Notes: generated by a model from the letters alone, not told the origin. A stretch of DNA of 64,000 nt from Eleusine coracana subsp. coracana (GCA_032690845.1 CM064424.1:39135511-39199510), one strand, 5' to 3'; counted from the stretch's first letter, positions 11,450-22,595 are shown. Numbers and translations are program-made.

Positions 11450-12516
11450 ACCGCCAAGTCTTGCCGTGGCTTTGACTCAAGCTGACTGGAAACAAGCTAT
11501 GGATGTTGAGTTTGATGCTCTTCAGAAAAATCAGACATGGCACCTTGTTCCTTGTTGTAATGGTCAGAATGTCATCGGTTGCAAATGGGTATATAAAATC
11601 AAGCGCAAGGCAGATGGTACAGTGGACAGGTATAAGGCTCGGTTAGTGGCAAAAGGATTCAAGCAAAGATTTGGACTTAATTATGATGACACTTTTGTTG
11701 GGGAACGGGTAGGCTACGATAGCATATAAAATTTCTACCGTTCAACCAGGAAACCTTGCAAGAGAGGATCATGGATCGTTACCACTAGACGCGCAGGCGG
11801 AGCGGAAGCGAATGTTGGAGCAGCTCGATCCAACGTAGTCGCGCGTCGGTGTAGAGGAAGTAGTCGATCACGTCAATCGTCTCCTTCTAGTCCAGCCGTC
11901 GGCACCGCAGCAGCAGCAGCGCCTCCTCGCGGTATCCACACGTACGGGGTTGGAGCACCGTGCGCGGCGTGCTAGCACCGGCAACACGGTTAGGGTTTTG
12001 TGGGCGAGAAAGAGGAGCACGACGGCTAGGGTTAAGGACTGGTGGAATCACCTGCGCCTTAAGCCCCTCCTCCACTTAAATAGACCCTTCTAATGGGCCT
12101 CGACTAGTTGGCCCATTAGTGGACTAATTCCTCACACGGATCAATATCCGTATGACCCTCACATACGGATCAAATCCGTATTGTCTCTTGGGCATATCTC
12201 CAACAACTTTTAGTCCTGTTGTCAAGCCTCAAACAATTCGCATTATCTTGTCCCTTGCTGTCTCTCAATGATGGCATTTATGACAACTAGATGTGCAGAA
12301 CGTGTTCTTGCATGGTGTTCTTGAGGAAGAGGTTTATATGGTCCAACCACCTGGCTATGAAGACAAATATCGCCTTGATCATGTCTGCAAACTAGACAAA
12401 GCTCTCTATGGTTTGAAACAGGCTCCTCATGCCTGGTATCATTGTCTGAGTGCTAAACTCATAAACCTTGGTTTCATTGCCTCCAAAGCTGATACGTCTC
12501 TATTTTTCTATCGGTA
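11450..12516 (+). pseudogene. Copia 1 reverse transcriptase, part 1 (split by solo LTR)
   Basis: Begins ADWKQAMDVEFDAL and continues through GCKWVYKIKRKADG and RYKARLVAKGF to YDDTF at 11695. The solo LTR at 11696-12205 interrupts it, and it resumes with SPVVK then QLDVQNVFLHG, PPGYED and LCKLDKALYGLKQAPHAW-type motifs to 12516. A stop lies near 12517. Upstream, 10884-11449 is a Pro/Ser/Ala/Asp-rich linker. Confidence 0.88.
11696..12205 (-). mobile_element. Solo LTR, copia-type, family A copy 2
   Basis: 510 bp, TGTTGGGGAACGG...CTCCAACA on +, flanked by perfect ACTTT duplications (11691-11695 and 12206-12210). Same family and orientation as 4409-4915. It interrupts copia 1 RT after YDDTF, so it postdates copia 1. 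On the - strand a TATTTAAG box lies upstream of a C/G-rich leader, as expected of an LTR promoter. Confidence 0.94.
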
Positions 12517-12520
12517 AGGG

Positions 12521-13495
12521 TTGGTGGTTATTTTTGTTTTGATATATGTTGACAATATAATTGTTGCTAGCTCAGCCTCTAGTGCAACTACTGCTCTCCT
12601 TCAAGACTTGAAGCTTGATTTTGCTTTAAAGGATCTCGGTGATCTTCGTTACTTCTTTGGTATTGAAGTGCACAGATCAAGTGAGGGTCTCCTATTGACA
12701 CAAGAGAAGTACACTTTGGACCTCTTGAAACGGGTTAATATGTTGATGTGCAAAGGTGTTGATACACCTCTCTCTACTAGTGAGAAGCTCAACAAAGTGG
12801 ATGGTACTCTACTTGGATCAGAGGATTCAACAAACTATAGAAGTGTAGTTGGCATGCTACAGTATTTAACAATGACGAGGCCAGACATTGCATTTGCTGT
12901 CAACAAAGTATGTCAATACTTACACTCTCCCACGACATGTCATTGGACTGCAGTAAAAAGAATTCTCAGATATTTGAGATAGACACTTGGGTTAGGCCTC
13001 ATGATCAAGAAGTCATCATCTCTCACAGATAGTGCGTTTTCTGACGCGGACTGGACAGGCTGCTCAGATGATAGATGATCTACAGGTGGTTTTGCTGTGT
13101 ATTTTGGAGATAATCTGATTTCATGGAGTGCACGAAAGCAAAACACTGTGTCAAGATCAAGTACTGAGGCAGAGTATAAGGCTTTGGCTAATGCAACAGC
13201 TGAAGTTATGTGGATTCAAACTTTGCTCAAAGAAATTGGTGTTCCAAGTCCTCCAGCTGCACAATTGTGGTGTGATAATATTGGAGCTACATATTTATGT
13301 GCTAATCCTGTGTTTCATGCGAGAACAAAACACATAGAAGTTGATTTTCACTTTGTTTAGGAAAGAGTTTCAAGGAAGCTGTTAGACATTCGGTACATCT
13401 CTACTGATGATCAAGTTGCTGACGGATTCACCAAGGCGTTACCTATTCAAAAGCTTCAACTATTCAAGCACAATCCCAACTTAGCTATGTTGTGA
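12521..13495 (+). pseudogene. Copia 1 RT catalytic region and RNase H
   Basis: The RT catalytic box reads LIYVDNIIV near 12539-12565; the family pattern is YVDD, so the second Asp is Asn. Then come LGDLRYFFGIEV and the RNase H motifs SDADWTGC, STGGFAVYFG, SRSSTEAEYKAL and CDNIGATYL, and the tail TDDQVADGFTKAL. Stops at about 12980, 13076 and 13358. RNase H ends just before the polypurine tract. Confidence 0.88.
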
Positions 13496-13540
13496 TTGAG
13501 GGAGGGTGTTAGCTAAGTTGTGATTGAGGGAGGGTGTTAG
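13491..13540 (+). repeat. 28-bp-period duplication of polypurine tract and LTR start
   Basis: TGTGATTGAGGGAGGGTG followed by TTAG occurs at 13491 and again at 13519. The second copy abuts the true LTR start at 13535. Two polypurine tracts could give two plus-strand priming sites. Confidence 0.8.
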
Positions 13541-13667
13541 AGATAGTTTAGGAGTTCGTTATGATTACAACTCACTTGTAACTACTTCTGTAACTCTATC
13601 TCTAAGCTGCATATATATATACAGGATAGCGTGCACGGTATTGTGTATCGCATCATTGTATTTCACA
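13535..13667 (+). repeat. Copia 1 3' LTR
   Basis: 133 bp, TGTTAGAGATAG...TATTTCACA, directly followed by the target duplication ATGCC. Confidence 0.9.
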
Positions 13668-14520
13668 ATGCCAAAGAACAGCAGCAAAACTTTCTTGGAG
13701 CAATATGAAATATTTGTAGATGAACAACACATGATAGAGAATAGGGACAGGTTTGAGACAACAATCCTGAAGCCTATATACAGCACCATGAAGCCAATAG
13801 AGAGACATGTGACAGAAATTTATACAAATGGAATATATGGGAAGTTCGTAGCTGAGTTAAAATACTCTGATGCATAAGCAGTGGATGAAATAGAAAAAAA
13901 TAAACTGTATAGCTTGAAGTTGATGACCATAAGGAAAAGGAAATTAGGAGAGACACATTCCTTGTTACAGTTGACAGAGAGGTAAACAAATTTGACTGCA
14001 TCTGTTCAAAATTTGATCGGGATGGAATCCTTTGCTGTCATGTCTTAAGATTGTTCACACAACTAAGCATCATTACTATACCTGACAATTATATAAAAAA
14101 GAGGTGGACAACAACATGGAAGGAAGGTCAAGTTCAAAGATATAAGGAAGTATGTGCACAAAACACTGGAACTGATGTAAAACAAAGTGCTGTCAGGTAT
14201 GCAACAATGATGACTAGAACTACAAACATATGCTCAGATTTCAGCAAAGACCCATATAGAGCAAGATGTTCATGGAAGAATTGGACAAGGTAGTAAACAG
14301 AGTAAACTCTAAGTTCAGCACAAGTACAAGAATAGAAAGTTCAACAAGTTCTGTCATTTTGAAAGATCCAATAGTTGGTAAAGAAATAAGTGTGAGCAAA
14401 GGAAACAGATTACTAAGGCAATCAGAGAAAGCTGCAGAAAAGGAAAAACAGAGGCAAAATTCAAAGAAAAGACCTACAGAGAGAGCCAAGGAAAAAAACA
14501 ACAGAAGATGACATTGGAAA
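13668..14520 (+). pseudogene. FAR1/MULE transposase, 3' part
   Basis: Resumes the transposase after copia 1 with KNSSKTFLEQYEIF, which follows STNSNIKD of the 5' part in the family alignment. The SWIM zinc finger is visible near 13995-14045 as FDCIC...GILCCHVLR (CxC...CxH). The C-terminal region (14266-14511) is Lys/Arg/Ser-rich. A stop near 13876 and further frame changes break it. Downstream to about 14895 is AT-rich MULE DNA with repeated GGAACA motifs. Confidence 0.88.
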
Positions 14521-14895
14521 AAGTTAATTTCGTCAGAAATGTAACATTGACTTAGACATATGTATTTATAATTCTGATGCATCATGTATTTATATTTATG
14601 AAAATCAGTCTCATGACATGTTAGAAACAGATTTCATGCATTTTAATAACCAGAGACTCGCATTTTATAGTACTTATATTTGCGCGTGATGACATATGAA
14701 GCCTTGGGGATGAGAATGTTTGAAAATCATTTGAATAATCGGAGGAGAGTACAAAAATGCCTAAGAAAATATGCAGAACATCAGTTACATTGCTACGGAA
14801 CATTAGTGTGAAATAGGTGGAACATCAGTTACAGTGCGATGGAACAGTAGTATGAAATAGGTAGAACATTTGTTGAACATAGTTGAAAAAATAAC
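14521..14895. other. MULE non-coding DNA 3' of the transposase
   Basis: AT-rich. It contains several GGAACA / GGTAGAACA motifs between 14770 and 14880 that recur at 35830-35880 and in the Ulp1 introns. No ORF. Confidence 0.6.
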
Positions 14896-15280
14896 TTTAA
14901 AACCCTCCCCTCCCCAGGTGCCTCTCCACCTCCCCCACCCAAGCCCCCATCGCCGGCGACCACTCCGGCGCTAGTGACCACTGCAGCCGCCGCCGCGGCC
15001 AATCTCTCCATCGAGGCACCTGTTCCACCACCCTCCTTGTCTCCCAGCGCTCACCCTTTCAGGCCGGTGGGCTGCTCCAAAGAATCACGATGGACAAACT
15101 CCAGTCCATCATCTAGTGACTCCGGCGAGTCTAGGGATTTGGTCCCCGGCCGCTCCTTCAGAGACATTGTGGCCGCCACGACGAGCTCTGTAGTCGAGCG
15201 ACAACGGTCACCGCCGCTAGATAAGCCACCCTCGAGTATCGTTCTGTGTGCAGTGGTTCGGTTACCGCATCTGACGCGCG
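14896..15280 (+). pseudogene. LINE-1 ORF1, N-terminal part
   Basis: Pro/Ala/Ser-rich N-terminus (from about 14974), similar in base sequence to the LINE-4 start near 44811-44990. It contains GRSFRDIVA. Cut by copia 2 at 15280; continues at 18212. Confidence 0.7.
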
Positions 15281-15594
15281 TGTTGAGTTATGTTCCAAAT
15301 TCATAGTACATTGGAGGCCGACTTCTGATGAAGCGAAGCGAAGGTCCGTCGCCGGAGACTTGGGCCCATACGGTACATAATCTCATTTAGGGTTTTACCA
15401 AGAGATTATTGTCTTCTTGTAAGCCGTCATTTTCTCTTCGGGATTGTAACCCCAACTCTTGATAGTGAAGTTTTGCTGGTTGGCGCCCGTGGTTTTTTCT
15501 CTTCCACTTTGAGAGGGTTTTCCACGTTAAATCTCATGTCCTCTATGGTTGATTTCTTTCTTCTTCATCGTATTTGCGGCATCAGTTTATAACA
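15281..15594 (+). repeat. Copia 2 5' LTR
   Basis: 314 bp, TG...CA ends. Followed by AG and the primer-binding site. Confidence 0.92.
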
Positions 15595-15596
15595 AG

Positions 15597-15609
15597 TGGT
15601 ATCAGAGCC
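15597..15609 (+). other. Copia 2 primer-binding site
   Basis: TGGTATCAGAGCC, a perfect match to the usual initiator-Met tRNA site of copia elements. Confidence 0.93.
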
Positions 15610-15637
15610 GAGGTTGTCTCCAATCTACAGTTTCTCG

Positions 15638-16530
15638 ATGGTGTCGATGAAGTATGATTTACCGCTGTTGGATTACAGCACGAGGTTCTCGCTATGGCAA
15701 GTCAAGATGCGGGCTGTTCTAGCGCAAACTCAAGATCTCGATGAGGTGCTAGAAGGCTTTGGCAAGAAGAAGAAGGATGAGTGGATGGATGAGGAGAAGC
15801 ACAAGGATTGTAAGGCTCTGTCCCTAATTCAGCTTCATTTATCTAATGATATTTTGCAAGAAGTGCTACAGGAAGAAAGTGCTCCAGGACTTTGGTTGAA
15901 ACTGGAATTGATCTGTATATCCAAAGATCTAACCAGTAAGATGAATATGAAGATGAAGCCGTTCATGCTCAAGATGAAGGAGGGTGGTTCAGTGTTGAAC
16001 CACATATCTGTTTTCAAGGAGATCGTTGCCGATCTGTTGTCAATGGAAGTTTTGTATGATGATGAGGATCTAGGACTCTTACTTTTATGTTGTCTACCTA
16101 GCTTGTTTGCTAATTTTTGTGACACCATACTTTTGAGCCGTGATGAACTAACCGTAGCAGAGGTTTATGAGGCACTCCAATCCAGGGAGAAGATGAAAGG
16201 CATGATGCACTCTGATGGGTCATCGTCTTCCAAGGGTGCTGCACTACATGTTAGAGGCAGAACTGAGCAGAGATCGTCCAATGATGGCAATGAGCATGAG
16301 AAGAGCCATGATGGTAGAGGCCGCTCAAAGTCCAAACCGCCCACCAAGAAGTTCTATAAGTACTACAAGAAGAAAACTCATTTTATTGATGATTGTTGGA
16401 AACTAAAGAACAAGGAGAATAGGAAAAATAATTCTGATGGTAAGGCATCAGTTGTTGCTGCTGGTAACTCAGATTCAGGAGATTGTCTGGCTGTTCTTGC
16501 TGGTTGTGTTTCTGGTCATGACAATTGGAT
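15638..16530 (+). pseudogene. Copia 2 gag
   Basis: One open frame (15596-16666) covers gag and the protease start. The first good Met is at 15638 or 15653. It starts near YDLPLLDYSTRFSLWQVKM, a copia gag (UBN2) pattern. The CCHC knuckle is damaged: YKYYKKKTHFIDDCWKL has lost its first two cysteines. The frame itself is intact for about 300 residues. Confidence 0.88.
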
Positions 16531-17265
16531 ACTTGATTCTACATGTTCATTTCATATCTGCACTAACCGAGATTGGTTTAGCTCTTATGAACCTGTGCAG
16601 AAGGGAGATGTTATGCGTATGGGAGACGATAACCCGCGTGAGATTGTGGGCATCGGCTCTGTTTAGATCAAGGCACATGATGGCATGATACGCACACTGG
16701 CAAATGTAAGGTATATTCCAACTATGACCAGAAATCTTGTCTCCATTAGCAGTCTTGATGCAGAAGGTTTTAAGTACTCCGGTTCTGGTGGAGTTTTAAA
16801 TATTGCAAAAGGTGCCCTTGTTTGGTTGGTAGGTGATCTGAATTCTACAAATTTATATGTTCTTAGAGGAAGTACTTCACATGGTTCTGTTTCCACTGTT
16901 GTTGTTTCTAAATCTGAACCTAGTAAGACTAACCTTTGGCATATGCGTCTTGGACATATGAGTGAACTTGGTATGGCAGAATTGATGAAGAGGAACCTAC
17001 TGGATGGCTGTACTTTGAGTAGCAAGAGTTTTGTGAGCATTGTATTTTCGGGAAGCATAAAAGGATTAAGTTCAACACTGCTGTTCATACCACCAAAGGT
17101 ACACTTGATTATGTACATGTTGACTTATGGGGTCCCTCTCGTAAGCCATCTCTTGCTGGTGCTCGTTACATGCTTACTATTATTGATGATTACTCTAGAA
17201 AAGTATGACCTTACTTTCTGAAACACAAGAGTGATACATTTGCTGCGTTTAAAGAGTGGAAGGCA
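16531..17265 (+). pseudogene. Copia 2 protease and truncated integrase
   Basis: The protease site reads WILDSTCSFHI near 16525-16558, where the family has DSA or DSG. After a stop at 16663 the frame resumes with ANVRYIPTM, the pre-integrase box LWHMRLGHMSE, and integrase start VHVDLWGPS then IIDDYSRK (in two frames; frameshift near 17030). Sequence stops matching integrase at about 17265. Confidence 0.85.
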
Positions 17266-17760
17266 GTTTAGTAGATTCTCAGGTATCTCAGAGGGACAAC
17301 ATATTACTGTTTGAAGTTTGGCAGAACTGATAAGGGGCTTATTGGCTATGTTGATTCAGATTATGTTGGTGATTTGGATAAGCGACAGTCGCTCACAGGT
17401 TATGTATTCACAATGGGTAGTTGTGCTGTGAGTTGGAAGGCTACTTTGTAGTCTGTTGTTGCTCAATCCACTACTGAAGCTGAGTATGTTGCTATTGCTG
17501 ATGCGAGTAAGGAGTTGATTTGGCTAAAAGGGTTGTTTCCTGAGCTTTGTGGATTTGATTCTTGCATCAAGCTATTCTCTGACAGTCAAAGTGCTATATG
17601 TCTCACTAAAGATCAGATGTTTCATGAGAGGACAAAACACATTGAGATCAAGTATCATTTTGTTTGTGATTAGATTGAAAAGGGTAAGCTAAAGGTATGC
17701 AAGATTAGTACTCAAGATAATCCTGTAGATATGTTGACAAAGCTAGTTCATGTTGCTAAG
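17266..17760 (+). pseudogene. Copia 2 RNase H fragment
   Basis: Reads ILRYLRGTTYYCLKFG, then GYVDSDYVGDLDKR, GYVFTMGSCAVSWKA, AQSTTEAEYVAIADA, DSQSAICLTKD and ERTKHIEIKYHFV. Stops near 17449 and 17671. Joined directly to integrase at about 17265, with GCAGTT present at the junction. Confidence 0.88.
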
Positions 17761-17899
17761 TTTGAGCTGTGCTCAAGCTTAGTTGGTATTATGGATTAGC
17801 CACGTGGCTATTTGGAGCCAGAAGTTTTTTTTTCTTTGATGTATTCAGGATGAACATTTTGATTTATGCTACAAGAAGAATTTGTCTCAAGGTGGATTT

Positions 17900-18211
17900 T
17901 GTTGAGTTATGTTCCAAATTCATAGTATATTGGAGGCTGACTTCTGATGGAGCGAAGCGGAGGCCCATCGTCGGAGAGATTATTATATGATACATAATCT
18001 AGTTTAGGGTTTTACCGAGAGATTATTGTCTTCTTGTAAGCTGTCATTTTCTCTTCGGTGTTGTAACCCCAACTCTTGATAGTGAAGTTTTGCTGACGGG
18101 CGCCCATGGTTTTTTCCCTTCCACTTTGGGAGGGTTTTTCACGTTAAATCTCATGTCCTCTGTGGTTGATTTCTTTCTTCTCCATCGTATTTTTGGCATT
18201 AGTTTATAACA
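17900..18211 (+). repeat. Copia 2 3' LTR
   Basis: 312 bp, same ends as the 5' LTR, followed by GCACG (mutated target duplication). Confidence 0.92.
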
Positions 18212-18415
18212 GCACGGGCCGAGACGGATGGAGGATGGTTCCACACCAAAGGCGAAGAGCACATCATAAGAAGAAGATGCACCGCCCCGTGCCCATTGAT
18301 CTACGTGGGACATGCTTTAACTGCTTCTCGGCAGGGCATCGGGCGGCATTCTGCAAGTCACCTCCCCGCTACTTCCACTGTTTCTTGCTTGGCCACCGTA
18401 CATACAACTGCCCAG
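18212..18415 (+). pseudogene. LINE-1 ORF1, double zinc-knuckle part
   Basis: Encodes CFNCFSAGHRAAFC followed by a second, damaged knuckle FHCFLLGHRTYNC. LINE-4 has the same pair intact (CFNCFSGGHRATAC, CFKCQEIGHRSYDC near 45267-45380). The piece lies between copia 2 and Sirevirus 1 and would continue at 27332. ORF1 proteins bind LINE RNA. Confidence 0.85.
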
Positions 18416-19834
18416 TGAAAGTGCCTAGAGGGGGGGAGGGGGGGGGGGTGAATAGGCAATTGTCCCTGAAAATCGCTTAATAATAAAAGTCAAATACGCA
18501 GTGTCGGACTTGTCCGACAATAGTGAGGAAAGTCCGATGGACTTGTCCGATGGCACGAGTTAGAAAAGTAGATCGACCAATTAAAACTTTAAACTAATAG
18601 CAGGCAAGCTAGGATCTAGTAATTACAAGCTAGAGGAAGTTGTAGAAATGAGGGGAACAACTAGCAAGCAGCCTACACAAGTTAATTTAAGAGAAATGAG
18701 GCAAACCCTATCTAGCAAGTTATGAGCAAGAGCAAGTAAATAACAAGTATGCAAAAGAGGACAAGGGGAGACACAAGATTTGTTCACCGAAGTTCAGCTC
18801 CACAAAGAAGCCTACGTCTCCGTTGAGGGATCCACAAAGGACCGGGTTTCTCTCAACCCTAACCTCTAAAGTGACCACAAAGATCAAACTTGGCTTTCCA
18901 CTAGCAAACTCCACAAAGGAGGGGTCAATACAAACTTCCCAAGGCGTCACCACACAAGTTGGGAGCTCTACGGGTACCTCTAACCGTCTAGGGGATGAAT
19001 CCCCAAGAGTAACAAACACAAATGTGGTTGGCGGTGAGGATGAACCAAGAGCTTGAGACAATGGAAGCTTGAAGTCGATGGAGCTCTTGAATCTTCTCTC
19101 AATCCGTTCACAAATCAAGATTGGAAGTAAGGGAGGAGAGATTTGGAGAGCAAAGTGAGCGTGAGAGTGTTTTTGAGTGGAATGAGTGACCAACCAGACA
19201 AGGGACGAAGTGGGGGTCTATTTATAGCTCAAGAAGAAAAAGAGCCATTTGGATGGGTATTTCTCAGATCTCTATCGGACAAGTCCGATGGTCATCGGAC
19301 ATTTCCAATGGAACAAGTTGGCGCCGGTTCTGGAGTTCGAGGGACTTGCGCGATGTCTCGGACAAGTTGACCATCGGACAAGTCCGATAGTCATCGGACA
19401 AGTCCGATGGCTAGGGTTTGACACAGGTACTAGAGTCCGACAGTGAAGTCCGATAGGTCAGACTTGTCCGACGGGTCGAACAAGTCCGATGATTTTGCCC
19501 TGGAAAAGTGTTTTGGCTGTGGAATTTTTGGATTTTGCTCTTAGTTCATCATTGCTTCACACTTTTGTGTCCCTCTTAATTGTACGACTTTTTCTATACT
19601 CAAAAATAAAGTAAAAACTCCATGAGCTTCATATTTGAGCAAATTTTTGAGTATCATCTTGAAATTTCTTAGCCACTTTGTTTTCTCCTTTTCTTTGAGT
19701 ATTTGAGCTTCTATGCATTTTGTCATGAATAATTGAACCATCTTCTACACACATGCTCATTGAAACATTAGTCCATTCTTAATTGTATTGGCGCCAATAA
19801 CCAAAATAAAATTAGGGGCCTAGATGCACCTTCA
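18416..19834 (-). repeat. Sirevirus 1 3' LTR
   Basis: 1419 bp. Contains TATAAATAG on the - strand at 19218-19226 and clusters of TCGGACAAGTCCGA-like palindromes at about 18500-18550 and 19265-19495. G-rich run near 18429-18448. Confidence 0.94.
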
Positions 19835-20310
19835 ATCTCCCCCTTTTTGGTGATTGATGACAATACAACTAATTTATCATAAAGTGATGTAGGAACGGAA
19901 CAATTTGTGAGGGGCTCCCCCTAAATGTGTGCATAACTAAAAGATTGGAGATAGTATAACAAATGCACATATTTAAAGAGAGAGAGAGTGAGAGCTCCCC
20001 CTAACACTATGCATACATGATGATTTGCAGTAGTTAAGCATATGAATATAAGACATTGCATATGAAAAATATTATCACACAAATGCATCTAGTAGATGGA
20101 GATAGAATAATACATCATCACAACGAGGCATGCACAGAGGACACAAATAAAGAGATATAAGTACCACAAGCAAATAGTCTTACAAAACACAAACGACACA
20201 AATAAGTAGTTTTACAAACCAAGCCAAAAAGAACCAAATTGTCCAACTTCATCACACTCACAACTCACAAACTAAGCAAATGAAAGATAGATTACACATC
20301 TCCCCCTTTG
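19835..20310 (-). other. Multiple polypurine-tract-like motifs before 3' LTR
   Basis: On the - strand AGGGGGAG-type tracts occur next to the LTR (about 19837-19848) and at about 19915, 19995 and 20300. Repeated polypurine tracts are a known Sirevirus feature. No ORF here. Confidence 0.7.
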
Positions 20311-20361
20311 GCATCAAGACACCAAAAAGGAGAAAAATGCGGGTGGATGGTGATGAGATCT

Positions 20362-21953
20362 CTACTCCTCAGAGTCTTCATAGTATTCATCATCCTCATC
20401 GCCTTCTTCTTCTTCGTCTTCGTCATCTTGAGCGGGAGCTTTTCCCTTGCGCTGGCGAAGATCATAGGCAGCGGGATCTTCTTCTTGCTCTTCTACTTTC
20501 TCTTCTTTCTCATCGAAGCGGACATGTTGTCCACTAGAGCCGGCTCCTGTCTGAAATTGAGAAGGTGGAGGATAGTACCCAAAATAGTTCAACTCCTTTG
20601 TAGAGAAGTTGGGAGTGGGGTCCTGAAAAGCAGGTGGGTAGGAATCTTCTGCCGAAGGTGATGGAGGAGGAGGAACTTCACATTGCATCTTCTCCATGAT
20701 GATCTTCTGGTTCTTCTCAATCACATCCATCCTTTGGTTAATGCTCCTGCACATACCAAGGAGGGATTTGAACATCATCATAACCCCACTCCTCTTGCCA
20801 CGAGAAGGTGGGGCAGCACGAGAAGAATTGGTGGCCCTAGAAGGAGCTCTGGGAACCTGAGGAGGCGGAGCAGAGGATGGTGGCTGAGCTGCACCAAAGA
20901 ACTGACCAGAGGAGATGTCAGGAGTCCAATTAGAAGGAATTTAAGGTTTGAGACTCAGATGCTTCATGTCCTTTTTGAAAGTCAAGCCTGAGACCTTCTC
21001 AATCATATACATGATGTGCGGGGCACATCCACAGCCACGTTTGGAAGAGATGGAGATGTCCCATATCTCCTACTAGACATAGTCAAATACATCAAATTTC
21101 TGATCCCCATGAACCCAGTGCAAGATGTCCCTCTGATATGCAGGAATACGGTCAGAGTTGCCACCCTTGGAGCCAAGGTGCTTCTGCAGATCCTGAACAA
21201 GACTGAGAAAAAGGGTAGCAAGCCATTTGAGTTGGGAGGGACACTGTTCTCCGGATCCGTGTACATATGCCTCATGGTCTTATCGCTCATGTAGCTGCTC
21301 GAGTGAATCTTATGCTTCTCCTTACGTGAGCTCTTGAGTCCTATCATGGAAGCAAATTGATTCAAGGTGCAGCTGTACTTAGTGCCATTTGTCATCTAGA
21401 CCATAGACTTGTCATTCTCAAAGAACACAGTTGAATAGAACTGAGAGATGATTTCCTTGTACCATGAGTAGGTGAGAGTCAAGAAGGTCTTAAGACCATG
21501 ATACTCAAAAGCAGCTAGAACTTGGTTGAACAGAGGATGCTTCTTGGACTTTATATAATTCCAATCTAGCCACTTGCTCTCAACTACAGGGTTCTTCATG
21601 CAGAGGTAGGTGGAGCGGTACCAATCCGCATGGAAATGATCATAAAAGCGAGAATCAACAGCCTCCTTATCACGAGCATAATAGTTGACCAACCTTGCTT
21701 CAGTGCATTTCTTAAGGGACGCGTGAAAGAAGTCCACCCTCTCTCGGTTGGAGTTGAGCATTTCAGAGGGAGGATGCATGACTCTGTTCAGCTCTTCGGA
21801 CTCAGGTGGCTCCTCTCTTTCAGTTGGTTGTTGGAGATAGGTGCGCCGAACGCGTTTGGCGGTGACTTTCTTTCTCTTTGGTTGGCTTTGAACTTGATCA
21901 TCACTAGCTTTGGCCCTCTTCTCCCTCAAGGGGGATGCTTCCACATCCGACAT
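20362..21953 (-). pseudogene. Sirevirus 1 third ORF, plant-transposon (Transposase_32-like) domain
   Basis: Lies between pol and the 3' LTR in the same direction, the place of the env-like ORF in Sireviruses. Proposed start Met 21953 (MSDVEASPLREK). The Lys/Arg-rich head is followed by FHASLKKCTEARLVNYYA, NPVVESKWLDWNY, YSWYKEIISQFYSTVFF and TNGTKYSCTLNQFASMIG, then CGCAPHIMYMIEKVSGL. This pattern belongs to the grass family annotated as putative plant transposon protein. The tail (20362-20781) has a coiled segment, Pro-rich stretch and very acidic end. Broken by a TAG at 21396-21398 and a frameshift before about 21080. Function unknown; it is not a transposase in the DDE sense. Confidence 0.8.
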
Positions 21954-22064
21954 GCTGACAACAGGAATAGCACAAGTCAGAAGATAGACAAAAGAGAGGA
22001 AAAAAGGGTGAGGAGAATCAGTGAGGGACTTAGACTTTTGGAGGAACTGCATGTCGTTGGACAT

Positions 22065-22595
22065 GTCCGCTAATCATCGGACTTGTCCGACGCGTCAGAC
22101 TTGTCCCATGCCCATCAGACTTGTCCGATGACTCGTAGTTTCTCCAAAAACCTAGATCCTCCACAAATCCACCTACCACTAGCGACCAAACTTTGTCTAC
22201 TCCTACCACAATGTGCTAGAAGCTATCTCCATGGATCAAAAGTGCAAGGGAAAAAGGATTGGAAACTAGCATTGCCTTAGAACCCTAACCCTAAGGGAGA
22301 GAGAGGGAAAGAGGGGAAACCTTGCAAAAGTGATGGGGGATCCGACTTTGCCGATGGAGGAGGACCTCTTGGCCTCCAAACTTGCTCCAATGGATGGTGG
22401 GAGAGGGAGATCGCCTTGGGGCCGCCTTTGGGGGAGTTCTTGAGGAGAGAGAACGTGAGAGATGTGAATGAGGGGGTGTTGACCGAAGGGGTAAGTCGGG
22501 CAGGGTTAAAGGGGTGAAAACTGGACCGTCGGACTTGTCCGATGGGGTCGGACTTGTCCGACTGGCATCGAACTTGTCCGATGAACCGTGTCAAC
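22065..22595. promoter_or_regulatory. Second palindrome cluster and leader before the third ORF
   Basis: TCGGACTTGTCCGA-like units at 22065-22130 and 22525-22590 flank a pyrimidine-rich leader on the - strand. Just before the proposed Met at 21953 the - strand has a pyrimidine tract ending TTGTCAG, a good 3' splice-acceptor pattern. Confidence 0.5.

Larger units (their letters stand above)
8472..13667 (+). mobile_element. Ty1/copia retrotransposon 1 (Hopscotch/Retrofit-like), in FAR1 gene
   Basis: Flanked by the perfect target duplication ATGCC (8467-8471 and 13668-13672). LTRs are 8472-8689 and 13535-13667. The internal order is gag, protease, integrase, RT, RNase H, as in copia. A family-A solo LTR (11696-12205) interrupts RT. 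Several stops and frameshifts plus altered protease and RT catalytic residues make it defective. LTRs differ at several positions, so the insertion is not recent. Removing it leaves the transposase reading frame open across the junction. Confidence 0.93.
15281..18211 (+). mobile_element. Ty1/copia retrotransposon 2, internally deleted
   Basis: LTRs 15281-15594 and 17900-18211, both TGTTGAG...TATAACA. Target duplication GCGCG (15276-15280) versus GCACG (18212-18216), one change. A tRNA-Met primer site follows the 5' LTR. It keeps gag, protease and the start of integrase, then jumps to RNase H near 17265. Integrase C-terminus and the whole RT are missing, so it is non-autonomous and only about 2.9 kb. 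Confidence 0.93.

Noticed and set aside
18720..19193. 157-codon - strand ORF in the Sirevirus 1 LTR
   Set aside because: It lies wholly within the LTR, no domain is visible, and the other LTR copy does not keep the frame.
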